64,000 bases of DNA from Leptolyngbyaceae cyanobacterium (GCA_036703985.1 DATNQN010000070.1:87011-151010), one strand, 5' to 3'. Counted from the stretch's first letter, positions 18,537-27,927 are shown. Program-made: numbers and translations. Notes: generated by a model not told the origin, from the sequence alone.

Positions 18537-20183
18537 ATGGGAGAAATGAATACAGCCGAATTACTAGTACGCTGTCTGGAAAATGAGGGAGTACGCTATA
18601 TTTTCGGCCTTCCAGGGGAAGAAAACCTTCACGTATTAGAAGCAATCAGAAATTCTTCTATTCAGTTTATTACTACTCGTCACGAACAAGGCGCTGCTTT
18701 CATGGCAGATGTTTATGGTCGTTTAACCGGACAAGCTGGAGTATGTCTTTCTACTCTTGGCCCCGGTGCAACCAACTTGATGACAGGTGTTGCTGATGCC
18801 AACTTAGATGGAGCGCCGCTAGTAGCAATTACCGGACAAGTGGGAACCGATCGGATGCACAAAGAATCCCATCAATATTTAGATTTGGTGGCGATGTTCG
18901 CGCCAGTAACTAAGTGGAATACCCAAATTGTCAGACCGAGTATTGCACCGGAAGTTGTTCGCAAAGCTTTTAAGTTAGCTCAGACAGAAAAACCTGGTGC
19001 CGTTCACATTGACGTGCCGGAAAATATTGCTGCGATGCCTGTTACTGGGGAACCACTTAGTAAAGGTGATGTAGAAAAAACTTTTGCTTCTTTTCGCAGT
19101 ATTAAGCACGCATCCGAAGTTATTTCTAAAGCCAATAACCCCATAATTTTAGTGGGTAATGGTGCGATTCGCGCTAATGCTAGCGAAGCGGTTACTCAAT
19201 TTGCCAGCCAATTAAATATCCCGGTTGCTAATACTTTTATGGGTAAAGGGGTGATTCCTTACACCCATCCCTTAGCTTTATGGGCAGTTGGTTTGCAGTT
19301 GCGCGATTATATCAACTGTGGGTTCGATCGCGCAGATTTGGTAATTGCCATTGGTTACGATTTAATCGAATATTCACCGAAAAAGTGGAATCCTGATGGG
19401 AAAATCCCGATCGTTCACATTGCCGCTACCCATGCGGAAATCGATAGCAACTATATTCCAATCGCGGAAGTAGTCGGCGATATTTCCGATTCGTTAGATG
19501 AAATTTTGCAAAGAGCCGATCGCACTGGTAAACCTAACCCTTATGCTTTGGAATTAAGAGATGATATCCGAGCAGATTACGAACACTATGCCAACGATGA
19601 TGCTTTTCCCATTAAGCCTCAAAAACTAATTTACGATTTGCGGCAAGTCATGGGGCCGGAAGATATCGTAATTTCCGATGTCGGCGCTCATAAAATGTGG
19701 ATGGCACGACATTATCACTGCGAACGCCCCAATACTTGTATTATTTCTAATGGGTTTGCCGCAATGGGAATTGCCATACCGGGAGCAATGGCAGCCAAAT
19801 TAGTGGCACCTGATAAAAAAGTGGTTGCCGTTACCGGAGACGGCGGTTTCATGATGAATTGTCAAGAACTGGAAACCGCTCTGCGCGTCGGAACTAATTT
19901 CGTTACCATCATCTTCAACGATGGCGGTTACGGCTTGATCGAGTGGAAGCAAGAAAACCAAATGGGTCGTTCTTCTTTCATCAAATTTGGCAATCCAGAT
20001 TTTGTTAAATTTGCGGAAAGTATGGGATTAAAAGGTTATCGAGTGCAATCAACTAGCGATTTTATTCCTATTTTGAAAGAAGCTCTCGAACAAAATGTTC
20101 CTGCCGTAATTGATTGCCAAGTTGATTATCGGGAAAATCTTCGTTTCACTCAAAAAGCTGGTGGATTGAGTTGCGCTATGTAA
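18537..20183 (+). CDS. 2-oxoglutarate decarboxylase (ThDP enzyme)
   Basis: A 548-residue thiamine-diphosphate enzyme of the acetolactate-synthase fold. The catalytic Glu50 is in TTRHEQGAAFMADVYGR, and the ThDP/Mg motif begins GDGGFMMN and ends in NDGGYGLIEW. It would usually be called acetolactate synthase, but its N-terminus, length and coupling to SSADH match the cyanobacterial 2-oxoglutarate decarboxylase that makes succinic semialdehyde. It starts at 18537, one base after the SSADH stop; an ATG three codons later gives the more usual N-terminus MNTAELLVR. True acetolactate synthase remains a less likely alternative. A G/C hairpin follows. Confidence 0.85.
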   Translation: MGEMNTAELLVRCLENEGVRYIFGLPGEENLHVLEAIRNSSIQFITTRHEQGAAFMADVYGRLTGQAGVCLSTLGPGATNLMTGVADANLDGAPLVAITGQVGTDRMHKESHQYLDLVAMFAPVTKWNTQIVRPSIAPEVVRKAFKLAQTEKPGAVHIDVPENIAAMPVTGEPLSKGDVEKTFASFRSIKHASEVISKANNPIILVGNGAIRANASEAVTQFASQLNIPVANTFMGKGVIPYTHPLALWAVGLQLRDYINCGFDRADLVIAIGYDLIEYSPKKWNPDGKIPIVHIAATHAEIDSNYIPIAEVVGDISDSLDEILQRADRTGKPNPYALELRDDIRADYEHYANDDAFPIKPQKLIYDLRQVMGPEDIVISDVGAHKMWMARHYHCERPNTCIISNGFAAMGIAIPGAMAAKLVAPDKKVVAVTGDGGFMMNCQELETALRVGTNFVTIIFNDGGYGLIEWKQENQMGRSSFIKFGNPDFVKFAESMGLKGYRVQSTSDFIPILKEALEQNVPAVIDCQVDYRENLRFTQKAGGLSCAM

Positions 20184-20243
20184 CTAGCGGGTAATTAGCA
20201 ATGGGTAACAACGCAAGTTGCTAGTTATTAATTATTTCCGTTT

Positions 20244-20263
20244 CCCCCCTTGAGTAAGGGGGG
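20244..20263. terminator. C6TT/AAG6 hairpin between convergent genes
   Basis: CCCCCCTT (20244-20251), loop GAGT, AAGGGGGG (20256-20263). It lies 60 bases after the decarboxylase stop and before the convergent acidic-protein gene. Such C-run/G-run hairpins are common between cyanobacterial genes. A T-tract is lacking on the plus strand. Confidence 0.5.
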
Positions 20264-20418
20264 TGAGGGGGATTCTAACGCTGTGAGTACTAGGTTTAGA
20301 TGGCTAAGAAAGAGCCACGCTTATAACTAGCAACTTGGGTTAATAGGTAAATTATTTATTGGCAGATTGGTTACCTATTACCCATTCCTTAACAAATTGA
20401 TGACTCTATTCAGGTAAA

Positions 20419-20679
20419 CTACTCATCGTCTTCATCATCATCGTCGTCTTTTTCATCATCATCATCATCGGTGAATTCTTCATCCCAACCCCAGCGATCG
20501 GCCACCATAAAAAAGATAGATTTTGCTAAATCGAAATCAATTTCCTCATCTAAACGTACTAGCTTGGTTTCTTCACCCTCCCTATCTTCATAAGAGATGA
20601 CGAATCCCCCAGCGCTGCGTTCTCGTAGTGTCAGCACGCTATCATCATCGAAAGTTAAAAGCAGAATATTTTTTGCCAT
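20419..20679 (-). CDS. Small acidic protein with poly-Asp tail
   Basis: An 86-residue protein. The first 65 residues form a compact alpha/beta-looking domain (MAKNILLLTFDDDSVLTLRE, GGFVISYEDREG, FDLAKSIFFMVADRWGWDEE). The last 20 residues are almost all Asp/Glu with two Lys (DDDDDEKDDDDDEDDE). AGGTTAGGA directly precedes the ATG, so the start is secure. I recall similar proteins in other cyanobacteria but no function. The acidic tail could bind cations or mimic nucleic acid; that is speculation. Confidence 0.7.
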   Translation of the reverse strand: MAKNILLLTFDDDSVLTLRERSAGGFVISYEDREGEETKLVRLDEEIDFDLAKSIFFMVADRWGWDEEFTDDDDDEKDDDDDEDDE

Positions 20680-20977
20680 TTCCTAACCTTTTAGAAATAT
20701 CTTTAAAGATGATAATTTAAAAGCTAGTTTAATGCTGATGATTGTTATATAATTTTTCAGAACGCTCGAACAAAAAGAGTACAGGAATCTGGAAACCTAT
20801 AATTCAAAGATGATTCTGTGCAGATGGCAGATGAATCAATGGATTTAAGCTTACCAGTGAATCGATTGTTGGCTGGTCAACAACATATTGGTTAGGCTCT
20901 TCCAATAATTTATTCTGAATTCTCACTACAGAATTCTTCTTTCCTAAAAACCTTTCTCTTTGCAAAGTTATTACTGA

Positions 20978-21763
20978 ATGAAAATCGCCACTTGGAACGT
21001 CAACTCAATTCGCATTCGCTTAGAACAGGTAACAAATTGGTTATTGGAAAATCCTGTCGATGTTTTGTGTCTGCAAGAAACTAAAGTACAAGATATTGAT
21101 TTTCCCCGTACTGCTTTTGAAATGTTAGGCTATCACGCTTATATTTTGGGACAAAAATCTTACAATGGCGTAGCAATCATCAGCAAAACTGCTATGACGG
21201 ATGTAAGTATGGGTTTCTCTTCTATAGTAGGGGAAGAAAATGGAGGTGATTTTGACGAACAGAAAAGAGTAATTGCTGGCGTTGTGGATGGCATTCAGAT
21301 TGTCAATGTCTATGTTCCCAATGGTTCTGCGGTAGGTAGCGATAAATACGATTATAAGTTGCGCTGGTTAAAAGTACTGCGAAATTACCTGAAAGTTTTG
21401 CTAGAAAAACAAGATAGCTTATTAATTTGTGGAGATTTTAATATTGCCTTAGAAGATAAAGATATTCATAATCCTAAAGGAAGAGAAAAACAAGTAATGG
21501 CAACTGATTTGGAGCGAGAAGCCTTGCGAGAAGTTTTAGAATTAGGATTAGCAGATGCTTTTCGCAAATTCACAACTGAAGGCGGACACTTCAGTTGGTG
21601 GGATTATCGTTCTGGTGCGTTTCGGCGTAACTGGGGTTGGCGAATCGACCATCATTATTTGACTCCCATTTTGTACGATCGCGCTACCAGTTGCACGATC
21701 GATATCGCACCCCGCCAACTTACCCAACCCAGCGATCATGCTCCCGTAATTGTTACATTTTGA
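20978..21763 (+). CDS. xthA: Exodeoxyribonuclease III
   Basis: Base-excision-repair nuclease (AP endonuclease and 3'-5' exonuclease) of the endonuclease/exonuclease/phosphatase fold, 261 residues. The active-site motifs are visible: MKIATWNVNSIR at the N-terminus, DVLCLQETK (metal-binding Glu), LICGDFNIAL, WRIDHHYLT and the C-terminal SDHAPVIV. Typical length for bacterial ExoIII. An imperfect inverted repeat directly follows the stop. Confidence 0.95.
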   Translation: MKIATWNVNSIRIRLEQVTNWLLENPVDVLCLQETKVQDIDFPRTAFEMLGYHAYILGQKSYNGVAIISKTAMTDVSMGFSSIVGEENGGDFDEQKRVIAGVVDGIQIVNVYVPNGSAVGSDKYDYKLRWLKVLRNYLKVLLEKQDSLLICGDFNIALEDKDIHNPKGREKQVMATDLEREALREVLELGLADAFRKFTTEGGHFSWWDYRSGAFRRNWGWRIDHHYLTPILYDRATSCTIDIAPRQLTQPSDHAPVIVTF

Positions 21764-21828
21764 AGATGTAGAGATGTTTCGTTAAACGTTACAGACATCG
21801 AAACGTTTCCTAAAACGTCTTTACATCT
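21764..21828. repeat. Imperfect inverted repeat after xthA
   Basis: AGATGTAGAGATGTTT (21764-21779) pairs with AAACGTCTTTACATCT (21813-21828) with two mismatches; further AAACGTT-type inverted sequences lie inside. A related fragment, GTAGAGACGTTTCATTAAA, occurs at about 43271-43289, so this belongs to a dispersed family. It may end xthA transcription. Confidence 0.5.
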
Positions 21829-21853
21829 GTAGCTTGCAATAAGGAAATAGGTC

Positions 21854-22729
21854 ATGTTTCTAGTAACTGGAGCGACAGGAGGATTAGGTCGTCGGGTCGT
21901 GCGTTTACTGCGAGAAAGAGAGTTACCCGTGCGGGCGTTCGTCCGCCTATCCTCTCGCTACGCAGAACTGGAACACCGAGGGGCGGAAATTTTTGTCGGT
22001 GATTTACAGCAGGAAAAAGATATCCAAAAAGCTTGTCAAGGCGTAGACTATATCATCAGCGCTCACGGGTCCGATCGCAATTCCCTAGCTTTGGATTATC
22101 GAGCCAATATAGAATTGATCGATCGAGCTAAAGAAGTAGGTGTTAAATACTTTACCTTTATTTCAGTGCTAGGAGTAGATCGGGGATACGAAGATGCACC
22201 TACCTTTAAAGCCAAACGAGAAGTAGAAAAATATCTGCAAAAAAGTGGATTGAATTATACAATTTTGCGCCCTTCTGGATTTGCTTCCAATCTACTACCT
22301 TTAGCAGAACAGTTCCAACAAACGGGAATCTACTTACTTTTAGGTGACCCCAAAAACCGTACTTCCATTATCAGTACTGACGATTTAGCACAAATAACCG
22401 TAGACTCCGTGAACGTGACAGCTGCCAAAAATCAAATTTTGCCAGTGGGAGGGCCAGATATTCTTAAGCGAGAAGATATTCCCCGTATTTTTGGGCGGAT
22501 TTTCAATCGAGAACCAATGATAATTAACCCTCCTTTATTTGCATTTGATGGAGTACGTGGATTGGTTGGTTTGGCGAATCCTAACTTGCAAAAATCCCTT
22601 GGTACGTTCCGAACTTTATTGGCTAATGAATTTTTCTGTACTCCCGCAGAAATTGCGAAACTAGAGTCAATGTTCAACTTCAAGTTAGAAAATTTAGAAA
22701 GTTTCTTAAGGCGTTATTTAGGAGTTTAG
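21854..22729 (+). CDS. NAD(P)H-binding atypical SDR (NmrA/Ycf39-like)
   Basis: A 291-residue atypical short-chain dehydrogenase. The dinucleotide-binding motif TGATGGLGRRVVRLL is at the N-terminus, followed by VRAFVRLSSRYAELEHRGAE and GVDYIISAHGS. The segment YTILRPSGFASNLLPLAEQ is typical of the NmrA/Ycf39-like branch. Members act as redox sensors, assembly factors or isoflavone-reductase-type enzymes; the YxxxK catalytic pair is not clearly present, so a regulatory or assembly role is plausible. AGGAAATAGGTC precedes the ATG. Confidence 0.8.
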   Translation: MFLVTGATGGLGRRVVRLLRERELPVRAFVRLSSRYAELEHRGAEIFVGDLQQEKDIQKACQGVDYIISAHGSDRNSLALDYRANIELIDRAKEVGVKYFTFISVLGVDRGYEDAPTFKAKREVEKYLQKSGLNYTILRPSGFASNLLPLAEQFQQTGIYLLLGDPKNRTSIISTDDLAQITVDSVNVTAAKNQILPVGGPDILKREDIPRIFGRIFNREPMIINPPLFAFDGVRGLVGLANPNLQKSLGTFRTLLANEFFCTPAEIAKLESMFNFKLENLESFLRRYLGV

Positions 22730-23151
22730 TAGAGAGTTTAAGTAGGAAGCAAAACAAATGATTACTGACAAATGAAAAATTGAAATAACTGGGATGGCAA
22801 AATATATTTCTTGCTACTTAATTGAGTCATTGCTAATAGCAAATTACCGCAAATATTAGACTTTGTGAAATACATTTCAAAGCATATTTCTTCAAGAAAA
22901 CTTGTTTTGAAATGTACCTCATTTTACTGGGAAAGAACAGATTGAAAGCCAGATTAACGAGAGGAGTGCCGCTTCGTCCTTAACGATCGTTCGTAATTTA
23001 TGGTATTTATTTAAATATTTACATTAAGGAAATAACTTTCTTTTAGTAATAAATGATGAATGTAATCTTTTTTCAATAGTTATGAAAATAAGTGGATGAG
23101 CTAAACAGTTCACCCACTGGCAACGGGTTATAGTGGGTTGAATTTCAGTTC
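22730..23151. other. Intergenic region with palindromes
   Basis: A 422-base gap between convergent genes. TACATTTCAAA (22871-22881) and TTTGAAATGTA (22906-22916) form an inverted repeat with a second palindrome (TTTCTTCAAGAAA) inside. Near 23090-23145 is the 3' flank of the first EGR/PPC gene, with TTCACCCACT and AGTGGGTTGAA forming a terminator-like stem. The same flank recurs after the other two paralogues. Confidence 0.5.
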
Positions 23152-24462
23152 TTACGCACTCATGGCGAGAGTGTAGGTACTGTTAATAGTCGGATCGGGA
23201 GTACTCGGTGAAATATCTACATAGTATGTACCTGCTTCCAGGATTCGCGAGATAGAACCATTGCTAGTAGCAGATGCAACAGTACCAGTAATATACTCAT
23301 TTGAAGTTAGTACACCATCGTTATTAACATCAAAATAGATATTAGCGCTCACAAAGTTGTTAATCCCATAGTTGCTGATGTTGCTGAGGAACAGGTTGAA
23401 ACTACGGGTATCGGTTATGACAAAACGATAGAAGTCATTGCGATCGCTTGTTCCTACCAAATCTTGATAATCGCGACTACTACCAGAGAGATTTCCCACA
23501 TCTAAAGCTTGAGCAGCAGTATTACCGGGATCGGATGGTGTATTGGTCGGAATCGCTGTGGCACCAAGAGTCATGCTATATGAAATGCTTTTCGTCGGCG
23601 AACCAGTTACGATGTCTACGTAGTAACTACCTTGAGCCAGGTCGCTCTGAATAAATGCTATATTGCCAGATCCAGGCTTAAAAGAAACAGTATTGGCACT
23701 AAGCACTTGCTCCCCTGGATCGATTTTTTGATTGCCGTTACTATCTGCATACAGCTTTACCGTGGAAAGAGTATCTAGAGTAGCGTTTAAGGTGATAAAA
23801 ACATAGCTCGGCTTGTCTAGGATAAAGCTGTACATATCCTGCTGATCGCCAGTATTCAAAAATTCGTTGTAAGTAGGTCGAGTGAGTAAAACACCGATTG
23901 AATAAGAGGTGTCGGTGGTATTACCGGGATCGGTAGCAGGGCTAATTGGAGGAGCGCCGATCCGTCCTTCTCGAATTCCACTATTTAAGAAATGGTTGAG
24001 TGCTGATTCATAGTTGTTACCAAATGCCGCTTTTAAGTCAGAGTAACTATTCAGGTAATAGACCGGATCGAAAAATTCCGAACCAATACGTCCTTCTTTA
24101 ATGCCATATTGTTCGTAGTGTTGGTAAAGTTGCTCGTTATTGAATCCGGCTGCTGCTAAGTCCTTATACACAGCTTTATAGTAGTTAGGATTAAAACCAA
24201 TACCAACGCGCCTTCCTTCACTGGCACCAAAGTTTTCCAAATGGTCAAATAACTGTCTGTTAGTAGTTAAACCTGCTTGGCGCAAATCTGGATGACTAAG
24301 AGTGTAGTAATTGAGGTCTATGTATGACGAAAAACGACGCCCTTCATTGATACCATTAGTTAAAAAGTGTTGGCGAAGTTGTTCGTCACTGGTCAGTCCT
24401 GCTCTGGCCAAATCTGGATAGAGAGAGCGGTACAAGTTAGCATTAAATAGATTGACGGACAT
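23152..24462 (-). CDS. EGR-repeat/PPC-domain protein, paralogue 1
   Basis: A 436-residue protein. Residues 5-167 hold four repeats of about 40 residues: (F/N)xxYYLxxYPDL, then AGL or AFG, QLxxHFxxxGIxEGR. Next come two PPC-like (pre-peptidase C-terminal) beta domains: about 175-300 (MYSFILDKPS, LYADSNGNQKIDPGEQ, LAQGSYYVDIV) and about 310-436 (NDFYRFVITDTRS, NIYFDVNNDGVLTSNEY, LEAGTYYVDISPS). The Asp-rich loops look calcium-binding. There is no N-terminal signal peptide (MSVNLFNANLY), so export would need a type I-like route. First by coordinate of three tandem paralogues, last in transcription order. AAGGTG precedes the ATG. Confidence 0.8.
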   Translation of the reverse strand: MSVNLFNANLYRSLYPDLARAGLTSDEQLRQHFLTNGINEGRRFSSYIDLNYYTLSHPDLRQAGLTTNRQLFDHLENFGASEGRRVGIGFNPNYYKAVYKDLAAAGFNNEQLYQHYEQYGIKEGRIGSEFFDPVYYLNSYSDLKAAFGNNYESALNHFLNSGIREGRIGAPPISPATDPGNTTDTSYSIGVLLTRPTYNEFLNTGDQQDMYSFILDKPSYVFITLNATLDTLSTVKLYADSNGNQKIDPGEQVLSANTVSFKPGSGNIAFIQSDLAQGSYYVDIVTGSPTKSISYSMTLGATAIPTNTPSDPGNTAAQALDVGNLSGSSRDYQDLVGTSDRNDFYRFVITDTRSFNLFLSNISNYGINNFVSANIYFDVNNDGVLTSNEYITGTVASATSNGSISRILEAGTYYVDISPSTPDPTINSTYTLAMSA

Positions 24463-24849
24463 TTCACCTTCTCCTGTTAGCTTTGAGTCGTGAATTATAA
24501 ATACTTCCTAGCTTTTTGCGAGGTAGCATCAGTTGTTTTTTTATCTACTAGACGAGATTACTAAAAACAATTTTACGTAATATAAACGATGGTTTTTAAA
24601 AGCATCATTTGTTGTTTTAGCTATTTAAAATCCAACCGTTTATACCAACCATCAATTACTACAATAGTAGATTTACTATTTACGCATTTTGCAAAACAAT
24701 TTTAGAAAAATTTTAATTATTAAATAAGCATACTATTTTAAACAAAAACGTATTTAACTATTATAATTATCTATGAAAATAAGTGGGCGAATCCGTTAGA
24801 CTCACCCATTCATTTCAGTTAATTACTAATGTAAAATTAATTCTAGTTC
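24463..24849. other. Spacer between paralogues 1 and 2
   Basis: A 387-base very AT-rich gap. Next to 24850 lies the conserved 3' flank TATGAAAATAAGTGGGCGA with TCACCCA nearby, which can form a short terminator stem for paralogue 2. No gene is visible. Confidence 0.45.
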
Positions 24850-26124
24850 CTATGCGCTCATGCTGAGAATGTAGCTACTGTTAATAGTAGGATCGGGAGT
24901 GCTGGGTGAGATATCCACATAGTATGTACCCGCTCCCAGGCTTCGCACGATGGAACCAGTGATAGTAGCCGATGCAACAGTGCCAGTAACATACTCATTG
25001 GGAGTAACTGCACCATCGTTATTAGCATCTAGGTAGATATTAGCACTCAAGAAGTTGATGACATTGTTGAGGGACAAGTTGAGAGTACGGGTATCAGTTA
25101 GGACAAAGCGGTAAAAGTCATTGCGATCGTTTGTACCTACCAAATCTTGATAATCGCGACTATTACCAGTGAGATTTCCCACGTCTAAAGCTTGAGCAGC
25201 AGTATTACCGGGATCGGATGGTGTATTGGTGGGAAGGGCGTTAGCACCAAGGCTCATGCTATATGAAATAGATGTACCATTTATGATATCTAGGTAATAG
25301 CTACCTTGAGCCAACTGGCTCTGAATAGATGCCGTGCCGGAAGAAGTTTCAGCGGTTTGCACTTCCTCACCAGGATCGATCCTGTAATTATTGTTACTGT
25401 CTGCATACAGTCTGATCGTGGTGGGAATAACTATAGGGGTGTTTATGGTCATAGAAAAAAAGCTCGGCTTGTCCAGGATAAAGTTGTACATATCCGTTGG
25501 GTCGCCGTAGGCACTACTCAAAAACCCATTGAATGTAGGTTTGGTAAGTAAAACACCAATTCCATAAGCTGTATCGGTGGTACTACCGGGATCGAAACGA
25601 GTGTTAACAGGTGGAGTGCTGAGCCGCCCTTCTTGGATTCCATTATTTAAGAAATGGTTGAGTGCTAATTCATAGTTGTTACCAAATGCCGCTTTTAAGT
25701 CGGGATTGCTATTCAGGTAATAAACCGGATCGAAAAATTCCGAGCCTATCCGCCCTTCTTTAATACCGTTGTTTTCGTAGTGTTGGTACAGTTGCTCGTT
25801 CGTCAATCCGGCTGCTGCTAAATCCTGATAGATAGCCCTATAATAGTTTGGGTTGAAAGCAACACCAACGCGCCTTCCTTCATTGGCACCCGCGTTTTCC
25901 AAATGCTCAAATAATTGTCGGTTGGTAGTCAAACCTGCCCTATGTAAATCTGGATAACTAAGGCTGTAGTAATTGAGATCGATGTATGAGGAGAAACGAC
26001 GCCCTTCATTGACACCATTAGTTAAAAAGTGTTGCCTAAGCTGTTCGTCTGTGGTGAGTCCTGCCCTGGCTAAATCTGGATAGAGGGAGCGGTACAGATT
26101 TGCGTTAAATAGATTGACGGACAT
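24850..26124 (-). CDS. EGR-repeat/PPC-domain protein, paralogue 2
   Basis: A 424-residue paralogue of the proteins at 23152 and 26647. The N-terminal 45 residues are nearly identical to paralogue 1. It has the same layout of four EGR repeats (about 5-167) followed by two PPC-like domains (MYNFILDKPSFFSMTIN and NDFYRFVLTDTRTLNLSL) with the Asp-rich loop DANNDGAVTPNEYV. Divergence is concentrated in the first PPC domain, where it is shorter and carries a two-residue-longer FLSSAYGDPTDMY loop. AGGAG precedes the ATG. No signal peptide and no membrane segment. Confidence 0.8.
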   Translation of the reverse strand: MSVNLFNANLYRSLYPDLARAGLTTDEQLRQHFLTNGVNEGRRFSSYIDLNYYSLSYPDLHRAGLTTNRQLFEHLENAGANEGRRVGVAFNPNYYRAIYQDLAAAGLTNEQLYQHYENNGIKEGRIGSEFFDPVYYLNSNPDLKAAFGNNYELALNHFLNNGIQEGRLSTPPVNTRFDPGSTTDTAYGIGVLLTKPTFNGFLSSAYGDPTDMYNFILDKPSFFSMTINTPIVIPTTIRLYADSNNNYRIDPGEEVQTAETSSGTASIQSQLAQGSYYLDIINGTSISYSMSLGANALPTNTPSDPGNTAAQALDVGNLTGNSRDYQDLVGTNDRNDFYRFVLTDTRTLNLSLNNVINFLSANIYLDANNDGAVTPNEYVTGTVASATITGSIVRSLGAGTYYVDISPSTPDPTINSSYILSMSA

Positions 26125-26646
26125 TTTTTCTCCTATTTGCTCCGATTCGTGAGTATAAAAGAGCCCTGACTTTTTTGTAGTTTTCCCAAATGGCCAAACT
26201 CAAATTTTGCATCGCGATCGATAAAACCTAAAACGCTCGGTTTTAAGCCTTGATGCAAGGTATGAATAAAAAAATCCAGACAATATATAGAGGAAACTAA
26301 GTATTGTTTGGGGATACCTAGTTTGTCTTTATCTGTCTAACCTTGTAACCTTTTTGGTCGATCGGCAATTAACTACTACAACAACGAATAAGTATTTACG
26401 TAATTTGGAAGAAAATTCTGGTTAAATAATGGTTAACTAATTAATTATTTCTGTATTTCATTTACATTATTTGCTTTTTGTGAAATAATGTCTTGCTAAA
26501 AAAAATTTAATGTTTATGAAAACGAGTGGACGATCGAGCGCACGCTCCAAACCCGGTTCCTTGAAGAAACCGGGTTTGGAGCGTCCTCACTCACCTGAAA
26601 AGTACTGTATTTCAGCTAATTGCGAATGGAAGATAAATTTTCCTTC
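26125..26646. other. Spacer between paralogues 2 and 3
   Basis: A 522-base AT-rich gap. Adjacent to the end of paralogue 3 the conserved 3' flank (TATGAAAACGAGTGGACGA ... CTCACTCACC) is interrupted by the palindrome at 26543-26583. No gene is visible. Confidence 0.45.
26543..26583. repeat. AACCCGGTT palindrome inside a terminator
   Basis: CGCTCCAAACCCGGTT (26543-26558) and AACCGGGTTTGGAGCG (26568-26583), a perfect 16-base stem with a nine-base loop. It shares its core with 9990-10020. It sits in the 3' flank of paralogue 3, exactly where the flanks of paralogues 1 and 2 have only a short loop, which suggests insertion. Confidence 0.7.
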
Positions 26647-27927
26647 CTATGCACTCATGGTGAGAGTGTAGCTACTGTTAATAGTCGGATCGGGAGTGCT
26701 GGGTACGATATCCACATAGTACGTACCGGCTCCTAGATTCCGTAAAATCGAACCAGCAGTGGTAGAGGATGCCACAGTTCCAGTCACGTACTCATTGGGA
26801 GTGACCGCACCATCATTATTAACATCGACGTAGATATTAGCAGTTACGAAGTTACTGACATCCTTGAGGGACAAGTTGAGGGTGCTGGTGCTACTCAAAA
26901 CAAAACGGTATAAGTCATTGCGATCGTTTGTACCTACAAAGTCTTGATAAGCGTGACTACCACCATTAAGATTTCCCACATCTAAAGCCTGAGCAGCCGT
27001 ATTACCAGGATCGGATGGAGTAGTGGTGGGAATGCCAGTAGCGCCAAGACTCATGCTGTAAGAACTGCTGGTAGTAGGCGAACCAGCCACGATGTCTAAA
27101 TAGTAGCGGCCTTGAGCGAGATTTTGGTTAATATATGCCGAGTAACCAGACCAACGCGTAGATGTGCTACTAGTGCTAAGTATCTCTTCACCAGGGTCGA
27201 TCTTTTCATTGTCGTTACTGTCTGCATACAGTTTCACATTTGCTAAGCCACCAAAGCTCATCTGGAAGTTGCTTGGTTTGTCTAGGATAAAGCTGTAAAT
27301 GTCTTCTCGATCGCTAGTACCCAAAAATTCATTGTAAGTAGGGCGGGTCAGTAAAACACCAATTCCATAAGATGTCTCGGCAGTGTTACCGGGATCGAAA
27401 GCGGGGCTAATTGGAGGAGCGGAGATACGTCCTTCTTTGATCCCATTATTTAAGAAATGGCTGAGTGCTGATTGATAGTTGTTACCAAATGCAGCTTTGA
27501 CGTCAGGGTTGTTATTGAGGTAATAGACTGGATCGAAAAATTCCGAGCCAATACGCCCTTCTTTAATGCCGTAATTTTCGTAGTGTTGGTAAAGTTGCTC
27601 GTTAGTCAGTCCGGCTGTTTGTAAGTCTGGATAGACAGCTTTATAGTAGTTTGGATTAAAAGCAACACCGACACGCCTTCCTTCATTAGCGCCAAAGTTT
27701 TCCAAATGGTCAAATAATTGTCGGTTGGTAGTTAAACCTGCTTTAGTTAAATCAGAATGACCGACTTTGTAGTAATTGAGATCGATGTATGATGAGAAAA
27801 CACGCCCTTCATTGACACCACTACTTAAAAAGTGTTGGCGAAGTTGTTCGTCACTGGTCAGTCCTGCTCTGGCTAAATCTGGATAGAGAGAGCGATACAA
27901 ATTAGCATTAAATAGATTGACGGACAT
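26647..27927 (-). CDS. EGR-repeat/PPC-domain protein, paralogue 3
   Basis: A 426-residue protein from the ATG at 27927. AGGAG lies upstream and the N-terminus MSVNLFNANLY equals that of the two paralogues, so the longer frame to 27978 is not used. Four EGR repeats (about 5-167) precede two PPC-like domains (IYSFILDKPSNFQMSFGG; NDLYRFVLSSTSTLNLSL) with the Asp-rich loops ADSNDNEKIDPGEEIL and DVNNDGAVTPNEYV. It ends TLTMSA, like TLAMSA and ILSMSA in the others. First of the tandem array in transcription order. Likely extracellular or cell-surface, by domain content only. Confidence 0.8.
   Translation of the reverse strand: MSVNLFNANLYRSLYPDLARAGLTSDEQLRQHFLSSGVNEGRVFSSYIDLNYYKVGHSDLTKAGLTTNRQLFDHLENFGANEGRRVGVAFNPNYYKAVYPDLQTAGLTNEQLYQHYENYGIKEGRIGSEFFDPVYYLNNNPDVKAAFGNNYQSALSHFLNNGIKEGRISAPPISPAFDPGNTAETSYGIGVLLTRPTYNEFLGTSDREDIYSFILDKPSNFQMSFGGLANVKLYADSNDNEKIDPGEEILSTSSTSTRWSGYSAYINQNLAQGRYYLDIVAGSPTTSSSYSMSLGATGIPTTTPSDPGNTAAQALDVGNLNGGSHAYQDFVGTNDRNDLYRFVLSSTSTLNLSLKDVSNFVTANIYVDVNNDGAVTPNEYVTGTVASSTTAGSILRNLGAGTYYVDIVPSTPDPTINSSYTLTMSA

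Noticed and set aside
18537..20183. Acetolactate synthase large subunit (ilvB)
   Set aside because: Linkage to SSADH and its N-terminal sequence fit 2-oxoglutarate decarboxylase better.
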